Assembly (NCBI RefSeq): GCF_029626155.1
Contig: NZ_JARUBL010000001.1
Location: 1,488,001 to 1,552,000 of the forward strand
Reading direction: 5' to 3'
Length of the DNA stretch: 64,000 bases
Source of the DNA: Solwaraspora sp. WMMD1047
Lineage (GTDB): Bacteria; Actinomycetota; Actinomycetes; Mycobacteriales; Micromonosporaceae
The notes under the pieces were generated by a model. The model ran no database searches and had not been told where the DNA came from. It saw nothing but the letters and a program-made list of their open reading frames with translations. This document shows positions 24,615-32,610 of this stretch, in pieces; position 1 is the stretch's first letter; the number at the start of each line of letters is the position of its first letter. Made by a program: the position numbers and the translations under genes.

Positions 24615-26186
24615 ATGGCGCTGATCTCCGCCGATGCCCTGGCCGGATATCTCCTCGAGGAAGCGATCGCCTTCCTACTCAGCTCGAACGGATACCGGCT
24701 CCTGCAGCACGCAGACGCTGACAACCAGGCCCTATGCCAGGCGGGACACGGTCTGCTGGTTCGCGGCCGGGGCGCTGATCACCAAGCCGACGTGCTGGGT
24801 GACCTGCTGGTGCCGACACCGTTCTCACTACCTGTTCGACTGTTCGTCGAGGCTAAGAACCGCGGCTCGAAGGTCGGTCTGGCGGAGGTGCGCAACGCCC
24901 ACGGCGTCATTGACGACGTGAACCAGCAGTACTCAACCGAACTATCGACGTCGTACCGGCATCCGCTACGCCGGTACCAGTACCGCTACGCACTGTTCTC
25001 AGCGGCCGGTTTCAAGAAGGAAGCGCAAAGCTACGCGCTCGCTCAACAAATCTCGCTCGTCGACCTGTCCGGGCCCGCGTTCGAACCCCTCATCACCACC
25101 GTGGAAAGAGCCGCGAACCTCATCCTCATGACAGCCATCGCCACAGGCCTCACCACCTTCCCCCTCCGGCAAGCACGAACGGCACTACGAACCGCTTTCG
25201 GCAACGCAGGAGCCGAATTGACCATGGCCGAGAAGCCCACCGACGACGCCGGCGGCGGACTTCCGACAGAGGAGCTGGCGTCCTGGGCGGCCCGAACGAC
25301 CGCCGAACTGCAGGACTCGTCCAGCGGAGAAGGGCTCATCCTGGGCTTCCCCGCAGCGCCGTTCATCCTGGCCATGCACCCCGACAGCATGAACGACTTC
25401 GAGACCTTCATCGCCGACCACGGCTCGGACATCCCAGTAGATATCCGCTTCGGCCGCGAAGGGGCCCGCGGGGACTGGACCATCACCCCCACCGAGGATC
25501 CTGAAGCTTTCCGGCTGTCGTTCGGCCTCCCCGGCGCCCTCGAGACCTGGCTGCTTTCCGCGCCCGAACAGGAACGCCGGCGAGCAGCAGACGCGAGACG
25601 GACCTTACTACCAACGATCAGCCTGTTCCTGGAGAACCGGCTGGTCCAGTTGCGATACCAACCCGTGCAAGCACCTCCCCGGCCCGCCTCGGAGGACGAC
25701 CAGCAGTCTCAAGGCGACGCCGGGACTGACGCAGCCGATACCTCGTACCTGCGACGCAACCTCCCGGCAGAACCTCGGCACCGCAGACGTCCCGAGCCGC
25801 AGATCGTGATTGCAGACCCGGCAGAGCGGGTGCCACGTGACGTTCGAGGCTGGTCAGCGAGTGCAGCTGCGGAGCTGATGCGTGTGCTCGACAACTCCTC
25901 CCCGATGCGCGCAGCCTTGATCCGTACCGCTGCGCGCCAGAACGGCCGGCTCGAACGGGAACAGGTCTACGCGATCGCCGAATTCCCAGCGGACCGGACG
26001 CTGCGCGGCCTCACACGGCCCACCAACCGCATCACAGCCACCCTCATCGAACAAGGCCGCATCCCCGAAGAAATCGAGTATCCGCTTAAAACGGGCTATG
26101 ACCACGGAGTCCAAGCAACCCACTTCACCGTGCCAGCCGACCTCGTAGCAGCGCTTCGAGCCCTCGGGCCACCACAAGGCATCTGA
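24615..26186 (+). CDS. Putative PD-(D/E)XK nuclease-domain protein
   Basis: 523 residues from an ATG at 24615. Residues ~1-130 resemble a restriction-endonuclease fold: a helix (LAGYLLEEAIAFLLSSNGYR), then HQADVLGDLL, and VRLFVEAKNRGSK, which gives the D-(X)n-E-X-K active-site pattern, followed by a helix with AEVRNAHGVIDDVN. The middle (~230-340) and the C-terminal 100 residues are of unknown fold; the C-terminus (VLDNSSPMRAALIRTAARQN) looks helical and may bind DNA or a partner. Codon use includes more A/T-ending codons than flanking genes, which fits transfer. A stand-alone defence nuclease is the natural guess, not proven. Confidence 0.55.
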   Translation: MALISADALAGYLLEEAIAFLLSSNGYRLLQHADADNQALCQAGHGLLVRGRGADHQADVLGDLLVPTPFSLPVRLFVEAKNRGSKVGLAEVRNAHGVIDDVNQQYSTELSTSYRHPLRRYQYRYALFSAAGFKKEAQSYALAQQISLVDLSGPAFEPLITTVERAANLILMTAIATGLTTFPLRQARTALRTAFGNAGAELTMAEKPTDDAGGGLPTEELASWAARTTAELQDSSSGEGLILGFPAAPFILAMHPDSMNDFETFIADHGSDIPVDIRFGREGARGDWTITPTEDPEAFRLSFGLPGALETWLLSAPEQERRRAADARRTLLPTISLFLENRLVQLRYQPVQAPPRPASEDDQQSQGDAGTDAADTSYLRRNLPAEPRHRRRPEPQIVIADPAERVPRDVRGWSASAAAELMRVLDNSSPMRAALIRTAARQNGRLEREQVYAIAEFPADRTLRGLTRPTNRITATLIEQGRIPEEIEYPLKTGYDHGVQATHFTVPADLVAALRALGPPQGI

Positions 26187-26292
26187 CAAGAACCCCACAC
26201 GGGCTGATCGGGCAGCTTGAGCGGCTGCCGTGGAGCAAAACGAGGTCCCCCGCAGTCCAATGCACGCCAGCGATCAGACCGGCTCGTCACTC

Positions 26293-26328
26293 CTTGTAAC
26301 AAGCGGATCGCGGCAGATCCGGACGCCC
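26293..26328 (+). repeat. Island repeat, copy E, with hairpin
   Basis: AAGCGGATC then GCGGCAGATCCGGACGCCC (26310-26328). A small hairpin CTTG-TAA-CAAG (26293-26303) joins its left end. It lies between two plus-strand genes, about 110 bp after the nuclease-like gene, so it is the exception to the rule of following a minus-strand stop. Confidence 0.8.
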
Positions 26329-26444
26329 GGGCTGGCTGCGTCGGCCGCATGCGTTTGCTCTCACGCCGGTACCAAACCCGAAGATTTCTTCCGGGACGAG
26401 TTAGGGGAGAATCCCGATGTTCACAGCCACCGAGGCAGCGAAAG

Positions 26445-27167
26445 ATGGCAAGCATGACGAAAGGAATCGCGCGGACACTACGCCGCTACGTCCGACAGAC
26501 GTACGGAGCCATCATGTGGCGCAAGCTCGGTGCGGCGGTGACTGCGGTACCGTCAGCCACGCGGACGATGGTGTCCCGTCGGTTCCTGCGTGGGCTGCTC
26601 GCCCTGCCGCTCGCCGTGGCAGCTGTTGCCATCACGACCGTGCTCACCGGCTTGGTCCTGATCAACGTGGGCTACCCGCTGCGGTCGATCCTCGGCTTGA
26701 GCGGCCACGATGGAAGTGTCTGGGCCAGCACCTACTACGACGCCTGGGGTGGCCCCACTCTGGCGGGCGCTTGGACAGTGCACGGCACGGGCGTGATGTT
26801 GTTCGTCTTCCCGCCACTGGCCTGGGTGGTCCGCGGCCTGCTCCGAGTTGTGGCCGACCTCACTGGCGCGGCGCCTGCACCCGTCGAGGCAACGAACGTG
26901 GTTCCGGCGCCCACGCGAATCCCGCGGCCCGTTCCGCTACGTACCGAGGCGAAGCTGTGGCGCCGGGCCGGTGTGACCGCAGCGGCGCTCGGATCGGTTT
27001 ACGGCTTGGCACTGCTCGCACATGCAGCAGGAATCGGTGACAACGTGCTCTGGCTACCTCGTGACTTCCGCAGCGGGCTTGCACTGGCCGTCGTACTCAC
27101 GCCTGTCGTCGTCGCTGCGTCGACAGTCCGAACCTGGTGGCGCCCGTCCGGCACGGTCCGGCAGTAG
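26445..27167 (+). CDS. Multi-pass membrane protein, unknown function
   Basis: 240 residues from an ATG at 26445 (a second ATG is at 26454). Basic N-terminus, then four to five hydrophobic segments: GLLALPLAVAAVAITTVLTG, VMLFVFPPLAWVVRGLL, AGVTAAALGSVYGLALLAHA and LALAVVLTPVVVAAST. A strong AGGGGAG site lies just before a different-frame ATG at 26417; this suggests that the true start has been shifted by a frameshift or that a short leader peptide is made. No family recognised. Confidence 0.6.
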   Translation: MASMTKGIARTLRRYVRQTYGAIMWRKLGAAVTAVPSATRTMVSRRFLRGLLALPLAVAAVAITTVLTGLVLINVGYPLRSILGLSGHDGSVWASTYYDAWGGPTLAGAWTVHGTGVMLFVFPPLAWVVRGLLRVVADLTGAAPAPVEATNVVPAPTRIPRPVPLRTEAKLWRRAGVTAAALGSVYGLALLAHAAGIGDNVLWLPRDFRSGLALAVVLTPVVVAASTVRTWWRPSGTVRQ

Positions 27168-27224
27168 CAGGTCGCCTACATAGGAACCGACTCCCCGGGC
27201 AACCAGGCATCCGCAGCACGTGCC

Positions 27225-27240
27225 GAGTCCGACAGGACTC
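27225..27240 (+). terminator. Terminator-like hairpin after the membrane protein gene
   Basis: GAGTCC / GGACTC around a 4-base loop (GACA), 58 bp after the stop at 27167. Short stem and no T-tract, so only moderately likely. Confidence 0.35.
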
Positions 27241-27343
27241 ACTCCGGTGAGTCCGCAGGATAGCGCCGACGCCCTGAATCTGAACTCGGCAGGTCTGGCC
27301 GGACGGAAATTCCGACGAGGTGACGGTGCGTAGTGAGCGGCGC

Positions 27344-27365
27344 GCGGCAGAAGAGTAAGGATCCG
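27344..27365 (+). repeat. Diverged island repeat, copy K
   Basis: GCGGCAGAAGAGTAAGGATC, 8 bp beyond the stop of the minus-strand gene at 27373. Only the GCGGCAGA portion matches the consensus. A GGATCCTTAC motif (27908-27917, after the next minus-strand gene) is the reverse complement of the GTAAGGATCC here. Confidence 0.35.
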
Positions 27366-27372
27366 AAGGGCT

Positions 27373-27729
27373 CTACGGCCGAAGGCATTCAAGTTGTGGG
27401 TCGTAACAAACCAGTCCGTGTTCGGCAGCAAGCTGAGCCGCCCAGGCAGAGACTTCCTCGCACCTGCTCCAAACCATGGGAAAGTACATCAGCGGTCCGA
27501 CAGCCTCGTTGGCGAGTGGTGCTGTTGACCACGGACTGTCGGCTCCGGCGTCGTCGTCGATGTCCGGGTAGCGGTCCAGCAATGCGGCGGCGTACGCGCG
27601 GATACGATCCGTCGGAGGCTGCAGATCGTCGGAGTCGATGTAGCGCAAGTACAGCGAGGCAAACATCCGGCCAGCCATCTCGTTGTCGGCAGGACGCTCG
27701 CCTTCCCAGATGGCAAGGTCATAGCTCAT
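27373..27729 (-). CDS. Small conserved protein (MSYDLAIWEGE family)
   Basis: 118 residues from an ATG at 27729. Starts MSYDLAIWEGERPADNEMAG and contains FPMVWSRCEEVSAWAAQLA and LVCYDPQ. Small proteins with the opening MSYDLA-WEG are common and scattered in actinomycetes and other bacteria, often in accessory or immunity loci; function unknown. No signal or membrane segment. Repeat-like K follows its stop. Confidence 0.75.
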   Translation of the reverse strand: MSYDLAIWEGERPADNEMAGRMFASLYLRYIDSDDLQPPTDRIRAYAAALLDRYPDIDDDAGADSPWSTAPLANEAVGPLMYFPMVWSRCEEVSAWAAQLAAEHGLVCYDPQLECLRP

Positions 27730-27782
27730 TCGTTGATCTTTACACGTCTCTAGCGCCGGCTGGACCCGGCGCTGGCCGTGAC

Positions 27783-27822
27783 GGCACACCGCGGTCGGCG
27801 GCAGATGTGTGTGCCCGATCTT
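27783..27822 (+). repeat. Island repeat, copy F, with long-arm hairpin
   Basis: GCGGCAGATGTGTGTGCCC (27798-27816) followed by GATCTTGGGG. GGCACAC (27783-27789) pairs with GTGTGCC (27809-27815), so the core forms part of the stem-loop. It lies ~130 bp beyond the stop of the gene at 27945. Confidence 0.65.
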
Positions 27823-27944
27823 GGGGTGGGCCACCTGAAGGAGAGCCAGTAGGTTAGGGCGAATGTAGGACGGGACTGCGGCTCGTCTCGACGGCGCAAC
27901 GGCCGAGGATCCTTACGCGCGCTGTGTCGGGCCGGAGAACGGCG

Positions 27945-28277
27945 TCAGTGCAGAGCCTCGTGCTGACGCGCCCAGTCCTCTGCTGACAGACGGCTGTCAG
28001 CAGGCGGAGAATCTCGCAGGCACCCAGAACACCGGGCGAAGAACGCCCCGCCCTCTTCCCAGGTGTGCACCTGTCCAGGCTTCACCCAGTCGGGCGACCA
28101 GTCGATGTTGAAGGCATACAGCAGGCCGGAGGTGACACCCTCCATCAGCCGTTCGATAGTGGAGTCGCTGAGACCCAACTCCAACGCGCTGTTCGCCACC
28201 TGGAGTTCGGTCCTGATGTTGTGCTCCAGCAAAGAGACCAAGCGAGCCTCACGTGCACTGTCAGCCCTTCTCTCCAT
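27945..28277 (-). CDS. Hypothetical helical protein with Cys pair
   Basis: 110 residues from an ATG at 28277; the frame is open to 28418, but that extension looks non-coding. N-terminal helices (LVSLLEHNIRTELQVANSAL, SDSTIERLMEGVTSGLLYAF), then WSPDWVKPGQVHTWEEGG and FFARCSGC, a CxxC-like end that might bind metal. I have no family name for it. Cytoplasmic. Confidence 0.6.
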   Translation of the reverse strand: MERRADSAREARLVSLLEHNIRTELQVANSALELGLSDSTIERLMEGVTSGLLYAFNIDWSPDWVKPGQVHTWEEGGAFFARCSGCLRDSPPADSRLSAEDWARQHEALH

Positions 28278-28490
28278 GTGCACAACCTGCCTGACGCTGA
28301 CCGGCACGTCGGGGCACCCCTCGCAGCTACCTACGCCCGACTCGGCAGCTACCGAAGGTGACGTAGGTGTCGGCACTGGTGGGCGCGCGACCGGCGGCAT
28401 GAGCGGATACGTGATCAAGTCCGATCCGTTCGGGGGTCGCCCAGGTGGAGCAGTTCACGTTGAGCGGGTGCGGGCTGCGAGGATCGGCGG

Positions 28491-29135
28491 GTGGACGGCG
28501 ATCTGATTGCGGCGCTGGCACGACTCCGGGAGGCGTTCGTCCGGTACCCGGGCAGGGCGGTGCTCGATGGCTGTCCGCATTGCCGGGGACCTGCGTCGGT
28601 CGACGATCATGACTTGTTCTCCTTGGCCATCAGCCTCGGTAATACGGTCGGCGGCCGCGACGACCTGAAGCATCTGCTGCCCTTGCTGCTGGAGCGCATG
28701 GTCACCTCCGGGGAACTCGACCCAGCGATCGTGTTGGGCAAGCTGCCTCGCGAGCGGTGGCGCGGCTGGCCCGAAGCCGAGCAGGACGCCATTGACGGCT
28801 ACCTGGATGCTGTGTGGCGGCCGTTGCTGGCGACGTACCCGTCGCAGGTCGGGTCGTTCCTCGACCCGGCCACCTTCCTCGACGCGGTCGTCGCCGCCGG
28901 TGAGAACGTCACACGATTCCTCGACGTCTGGGACCTCGTCCTCAACTCGGCGGCAGATCGCCACCTGGCCGACACCGTGAACGGACCCGTCTTCGTGGAC
29001 CGGAGGTCGGCCACGCTGGCGGCCTGGCTGCGCCGCGAGACGGTCCGCGACCGGCTGTATCGGGCGTTTGAGCGTGACCACGACATGTCCTGGGCTGATG
29101 ACCTGGCGCGGGCCTACGATCTCGTCCGCTCGTAA
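28491..29135 (+). CDS. Hypothetical helical protein
   Basis: 214 residues from a GTG at 28491. Contains a CPHC pair (residues ~28-31) and long helices (DLKHLLPLLLERMVTSGELD, EQDAIDGYLDAVWRPLLATY, TFLDAVVAAGENVTRFLD). No signal peptide. The pattern of many amphipathic helices resembles HEAT-like or scaffold proteins, but this is weak. Family not recognised. Confidence 0.6.
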   Translation: MDGDLIAALARLREAFVRYPGRAVLDGCPHCRGPASVDDHDLFSLAISLGNTVGGRDDLKHLLPLLLERMVTSGELDPAIVLGKLPRERWRGWPEAEQDAIDGYLDAVWRPLLATYPSQVGSFLDPATFLDAVVAAGENVTRFLDVWDLVLNSAADRHLADTVNGPVFVDRRSATLAAWLRRETVRDRLYRAFERDHDMSWADDLARAYDLVRS

Positions 29136-29193
29136 CGACACCTCGGTCTGCGGTGAATGGGGATGCTGTGCGTCGTGCGTCATGATGGCGTCC

Positions 29194-29568
29194 ATGGGCA
29201 CCGGCGATCCGTACACCACCATCACCGAGCCGACGTTCGTGGCGCGGTTCCTGCTCGATGTGGACACGGACACCGTGGACACGGTGGCCAACGTTGACGC
29301 GTTCGTTGACCTTCCTGACGGCTCCACCTGGGCACTGACAATCCTCACCGTCGATGAGGTCGGCCGCTTGTTGGCGCGGTGGAGGGAGACAGGTGAGGCT
29401 GCGAACGGCAGCTACTTCTGGACCGCCGACCAGTTGATCGTGCCGGAAGCAGGGGTACCGGCGATGACCTCGGCGATCCGAGAACTGGTGAGCAGCGGAG
29501 ACATCACAAGTGCCGGCGTCCGATGCGAAGGCCCGGGCCGAGACACCTCGACGATCGCCGGGGAGTGA
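29194..29568 (+). CDS. Small conserved hypothetical protein
   Basis: 124 residues from the ATG at 29194 (29182 and 29185 are alternatives; no ribosome site decides). Beta-rich N-terminus (FVARFLLDVDTDTVDTVANV), DLPDGSTWALTILTVDEVGR, then YFWTADQLIVPEAG and a C-terminal helix. It resembles small immunity-like proteins found next to polymorphic toxins, but no toxin is nearby. Function unknown. Confidence 0.6.
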   Translation: MGTGDPYTTITEPTFVARFLLDVDTDTVDTVANVDAFVDLPDGSTWALTILTVDEVGRLLARWRETGEAANGSYFWTADQLIVPEAGVPAMTSAIRELVSSGDITSAGVRCEGPGRDTSTIAGE

Positions 29569-29589
29569 CCTTCCAGGCGTTATGTCTAG

Positions 29590-29606
29590 CGCGATCTGCG
29601 GCAGAA
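29590..29606 (+). repeat. Diverged island repeat, copy H
   Basis: CGCGATCTGCGGCAGAA, containing the palindrome-like GATCTGCGGCAGA. It lies 20 bp beyond the stop of hicB and has only the centre of the consensus. Confidence 0.4.
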
Positions 29607-29625
29607 CAACGTGGTCCGGCAGTTC

Positions 29626-30021
29626 CTACGCCGCGCTTGAGGTGGGACGCGTGGTGTTCTGGGCGGCGATCTGTGAGATGCGTTGGGGCGACAATCCCAG
29701 AAGAGCGCCCGCGTCTCGGACGGTATATCCGTCGCTCAGGAGTGCCCGTACGGCTGTTGTGGTCGCTTGTTCGGCCTTCTCGTCGGCGTCCCGAGCGGTC
29801 CGTCTGGCGTCCAGTGCTGCCACGACTGTTCCGGGAAGCTCTGGGTGTACCTCGATGTTGATTGCGGCCGGGTCGATCTCGAGCAGCAACGCGATCGCCT
29901 CGCGCGCCATGGTGGCGACCTGGTCGAGCCGGCGGGCCTGGGTGTGGACGCCTTTGAGTTCGGGCACGCTGATGGCCCACCAGTTGCCGACCCGCCGGCA
30001 GGACACGGAGTAGGTCGTCAT
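29626..30021 (-). CDS. hicB: HicB-like antitoxin
   Basis: 131 residues from the ATG at 30021, which overlaps the hicA stop (ATGA) and has GGGGAGG upstream. The N-terminal half is the HicB fold (TTYSVSCRRVGNWWAISVPE, GVHTQARRLDQVATMAREAI). The C-terminal half carries a helix-turn-helix (GYTVRDAGALLGLSPQRISQ) for binding its own promoter. It neutralises HicA and should autorepress the pair. Order hicA then hicB is the common one. A typical cargo gene of cassette arrays and islands. Confidence 0.85.
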   Translation of the reverse strand: MTTYSVSCRRVGNWWAISVPELKGVHTQARRLDQVATMAREAIALLLEIDPAAINIEVHPELPGTVVAALDARRTARDADEKAEQATTTAVRALLSDGYTVRDAGALLGLSPQRISQIAAQNTTRPTSSAA

Positions 30022-30230
30022 TTCCACCAGTCCTCCCCAAGTTGGTCATCGAGGTCGCTCATGATGCCTCGCGCGGTATGTTCGTTGATTTCTCTGTGTC
30101 GGGGTATGACGATCTTCTCGCCGCCGCACCTGAAGATCGAGTGACTACCGCCTTCCCGAAGCAGCACGAATTCTTTGCCCGCCTTGGCTGCCGCTGCACC
30201 GATCTTCTTGATGAGGTCGACCCGCTTCAT
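30018..30230 (-). CDS. hicA: HicA-like toxin (mRNA interferase)
   Basis: 70 residues from an ATG at 30230. Opening KRVDLIKKIGAAAAKAGKEF, the catalytic-His region LLREGGSHSIFRCGG (His30) and IPRHREINEHTARGIM match HicA, a small dsRBD-like fold that cleaves mRNA when free. Size is normal for the family. First gene of the hicAB operon; translationally coupled to hicB. Confidence 0.88.
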   Translation of the reverse strand: MKRVDLIKKIGAAAAKAGKEFVLLREGGSHSIFRCGGEKIVIPRHREINEHTARGIMSDLDDQLGEDWWK

Positions 30231-30312
30231 GGACTCTAGCCTAGTCCGCTAGATAGATCAAGTAAAACCAGCTAGACGGCGAGCCGATCGGGATACATCT
30301 TCCGTCCACCGA

Positions 30313-30341
30313 CACGCTCTCATCGGCAGATCCGTGCGTCC
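30313..30341 (+). repeat. Island repeat, copy I
   Basis: ACGCTCTCAT then CGGCAGATCCGTGCGTCC. It retains CGGCAGATCCG and a diverged right end. It lies 122 bp beyond the stop of the CoA-transferase gene and 83 bp upstream of hicA, and may mark the right end of the island. Nothing else is seen in 30231-30462. Confidence 0.55.
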
Positions 30342-30462
30342 AGAGAGGTTTGGAGCGGGCGGCGGCCGGGGTATCAGCGCAGAGCGTGCCGTATAGGACG
30401 TCAAAATGGCGGGCGAGGCAATGGGCCAGACGTTGTATCGTTCGGCACCCTTGCGGTCTCGG

Positions 30463-31641
30463 CTACGGGAGCTGGTCCCTGCGGTCCCGGGCGAGCCAGG
30501 CCCGTACCTCGTCGTTGTCGGCGCCGAGCGCGGGCGGCGGCCGGTGGTAGCTGGCCGGTGTGCTGGAGAACGTGATCGGGTTGCGGATGCCGGGCACGGT
30601 GTCGATCTCGACGACCGGGTCCAGGCCGAGGTCGGTGGCGAGCTTCACCCCGTCGTCGATGTTGTTTATCGGTCCACAGACGATGCCCGCCTCGGTCAGC
30701 TCCCGGAACCACTCGTCTGCCGGCCGGGTCCGCAACCGCTCCACCAGCAGCGGACGCAGCTCCTCCCGGTTGCGGGTGCGATCCTGGTTGTGCAGGAAGC
30801 GCGGGTCGTCCGGCAGATCCGGCAGATCGAGCACTGCGCAGAGGCGGCGGAACTGGCCGTCGTTGCCGGCGATCACGATCAGCTCCTTGTCGGCCGTCGG
30901 CAACGGCTCGTACGGGAACAGGCTGGGATGGGCGTTGCCCATCCGGGTCGGTACCACCCCGCCGGCCACGTACGCCGAGGTGTGGTTGACCAGCCCGGAG
31001 AGCGCCGAGGCGAGCAGGCTCAGTTCGACGTGCTGCCCCTCGCCGGTCTGGTTGCGGTGGTTGAGGGCGGCCAGGATGCCGATCGCGGCGTGCATCCCGG
31101 ACATCACGTCGAAGACCGAGATGCCGGCCCGGTAGGCCGGACCGGCCGGGTCACCGGTCAGGCTCATCAGCCCCGACATCGCCTGCACCAGCAGGTCGTA
31201 GCCGGCCAGCGAGGCGCCACCGGCGGTGCCGAACCCGCTGATCGAGGCGTAGATGACGGCCGGGTTTCCGGCGCTGACCGAGGCGTAGTCCAGGCCGAAG
31301 CGGGCCAGCCCGCCCGGCTTGAAGTTCTCGATCAGCACGTCGGCGCGGCCGGCCAGTTCCTGGGCCAGGGCCCGGTCGCCGTCGTCGGCGAAGTTGAGCG
31401 TCACCGACCGCTTGTTCCGGTTGATGGCCAGGTAGTAGGTCGACACCCCGTCCCGGTCCGGCGGCACCCAGGTCCGGGTGTCGTCGCCGGCCGGACCCTC
31501 CACCTTGATCACGGTCGCGCCCAGGTCGGCCAGGAGCATCGTGGCGTACGGACCGGCCAGGATTCGGGAGAAGTCGGCGACCAGCAGGCCGGTCAACGGT
31601 CCCGGCGTGGACACGGTCGGCGGATCGATCGGGTCAGACAT
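30463..31641 (-). CDS. CaiB/BaiF family III CoA-transferase
   Basis: 392 residues from an ATG at 31641 with GAGGTGG upstream. Family III signatures are clear: VADFSRILAGPYATMLLADL, GATVIKVEGPAGDDTR, NRNKRSVTLN, ENFKPG, YASISGFG, YDLLVQAMSGLMSLTG with the conserved central Asp region, and GQHVELSLL. It moves CoA between a carboxylic acid and an acyl-CoA donor in the cytoplasm. It is the last gene of a minus-strand group with the IclR regulator and the citryl-CoA-lyase-like gene, suggesting it activates the acid that the lyase cleaves. Confidence 0.92.
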   Translation of the reverse strand: MSDPIDPPTVSTPGPLTGLLVADFSRILAGPYATMLLADLGATVIKVEGPAGDDTRTWVPPDRDGVSTYYLAINRNKRSVTLNFADDGDRALAQELAGRADVLIENFKPGGLARFGLDYASVSAGNPAVIYASISGFGTAGGASLAGYDLLVQAMSGLMSLTGDPAGPAYRAGISVFDVMSGMHAAIGILAALNHRNQTGEGQHVELSLLASALSGLVNHTSAYVAGGVVPTRMGNAHPSLFPYEPLPTADKELIVIAGNDGQFRRLCAVLDLPDLPDDPRFLHNQDRTRNREELRPLLVERLRTRPADEWFRELTEAGIVCGPINNIDDGVKLATDLGLDPVVEIDTVPGIRNPITFSSTPASYHRPPPALGADNDEVRAWLARDRRDQLP

Positions 31642-31752
31642 ACGGGTCCACCTCTTCGTCTTGGCTTCGCCGGCGGATTCGTCTCGGCGTTTGCTGGGCG
31701 GATCGTCAGGGTTGTCGGCGGCGGGTCGCGCCGCTTGCGGTCCGTGGGGCCG

Positions 31753-32610
31753 TTAGCGGGACAGAACCACCCGGGGTACGTCCTGCCAGGCGGCCCAGTC
31801 GGCGCTGACCTCGGCGGCGGTGCGCAACAGCGGCGGCAGGTGGTGTTCGGTGAGGTACTCGACCGATGTCTCGGCCGCGTGCACGGTCACGTTCATCGCC
31901 GCGATGACCCGGCCCTCGCCGTCGCGCACCGGGGCGGCCACCGAGCGGATGCCGGGCGCGAGCTGTTCGTCGGTGAGTGCCCAGCCGCGGGCCCGGACCT
32001 CCCGCAGCGCCGGCTCCAGCTCCTCGACCGTCGGCTGCCAGCGTGGGGTGATCCCGGACCGGCTCGGCTCGGCGAGCACCTGCCGCAACCGGTCGGCCGG
32101 CAGCCCGGCGAGCAGCACCTTGCCCAGCGAGGTGGCCGGCGCGGGAAACCGGGTCCCGACCGTCACCGCCAGGGTGATGATCTTGGGTACGGCCACCCGG
32201 GCGACGTAGACGATGTCCGACCCGTCGAGCTGCGCCATCGACGAGGACTCGTTGTTCTGTGCCACCAGCCGTTCCAGGTGCGGCCGGGCCAGCTCCCACA
32301 GACCCTGCGAGCTGATGTAGGCCATCCCCAGCTCCAACACCCGCGGAGTGAGCCGGTAGCCGCGCTCGGCGGTGGCGACATAGCCGAGCTCGTCGAGGGT
32401 GAGCAGGATCCGGCGTACGGTCGGCCGGGCCAGGCCGGTCGCGGCGGCGACCTCGCTGAGGGTCAGCTGGGGCTGGCGGGGTTGGAAGCAGCGCAGGACG
32501 TCGAGTCCGCGGGCGAGCGCCTCGATGAAGTCGGGGCCGGTCTCACCGCGCACGCCGTCCCTGCCTCCCGCCGCCTGGGCCGTCGATTGTTGCAGCGAGG
32601 GTACTACCAC
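31753..32610 (-). CDS. IclR-family transcriptional regulator (PcaR-like)
   Basis: 285 residues from a GTG at 32610, which overlaps the lyase stop by seven bases; a GTG at 32553 is an alternative. The N-terminal winged helix is at residues ~28-85 (FIEALARGLDVLRCFQPRQP, LTLSEVAAATGLARPTVRRI). The C-terminal IclR effector domain follows (SLGKVLLAGLPADRL, GIRSVAAPVRDGEGRVIAAM). PcaR/PcaU-type IclR proteins commonly activate or repress aromatic catabolic genes, which suits the flanking dioxygenase genes. The palindrome at 33491-33520 is its likely target. Confidence 0.9.
   Translation of the reverse strand: MVVPSLQQSTAQAAGGRDGVRGETGPDFIEALARGLDVLRCFQPRQPQLTLSEVAAATGLARPTVRRILLTLDELGYVATAERGYRLTPRVLELGMAYISSQGLWELARPHLERLVAQNNESSSMAQLDGSDIVYVARVAVPKIITLAVTVGTRFPAPATSLGKVLLAGLPADRLRQVLAEPSRSGITPRWQPTVEELEPALREVRARGWALTDEQLAPGIRSVAAPVRDGEGRVIAAMNVTVHAAETSVEYLTEHHLPPLLRTAAEVSADWAAWQDVPRVVLSR

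Noticed and set aside
18293-30341. CRISPR array
   Set aside because: Repeats are hundreds to thousands of bases apart, imperfect and separated by genes; no spacers or cas genes.
18293-30341. Classical integron with attC sites
   Set aside because: No GTTRRRY/RYYYAAC core pairs around the repeats and no intI-type gene in the window. A cassette-like organisation is kept as a hypothesis only.
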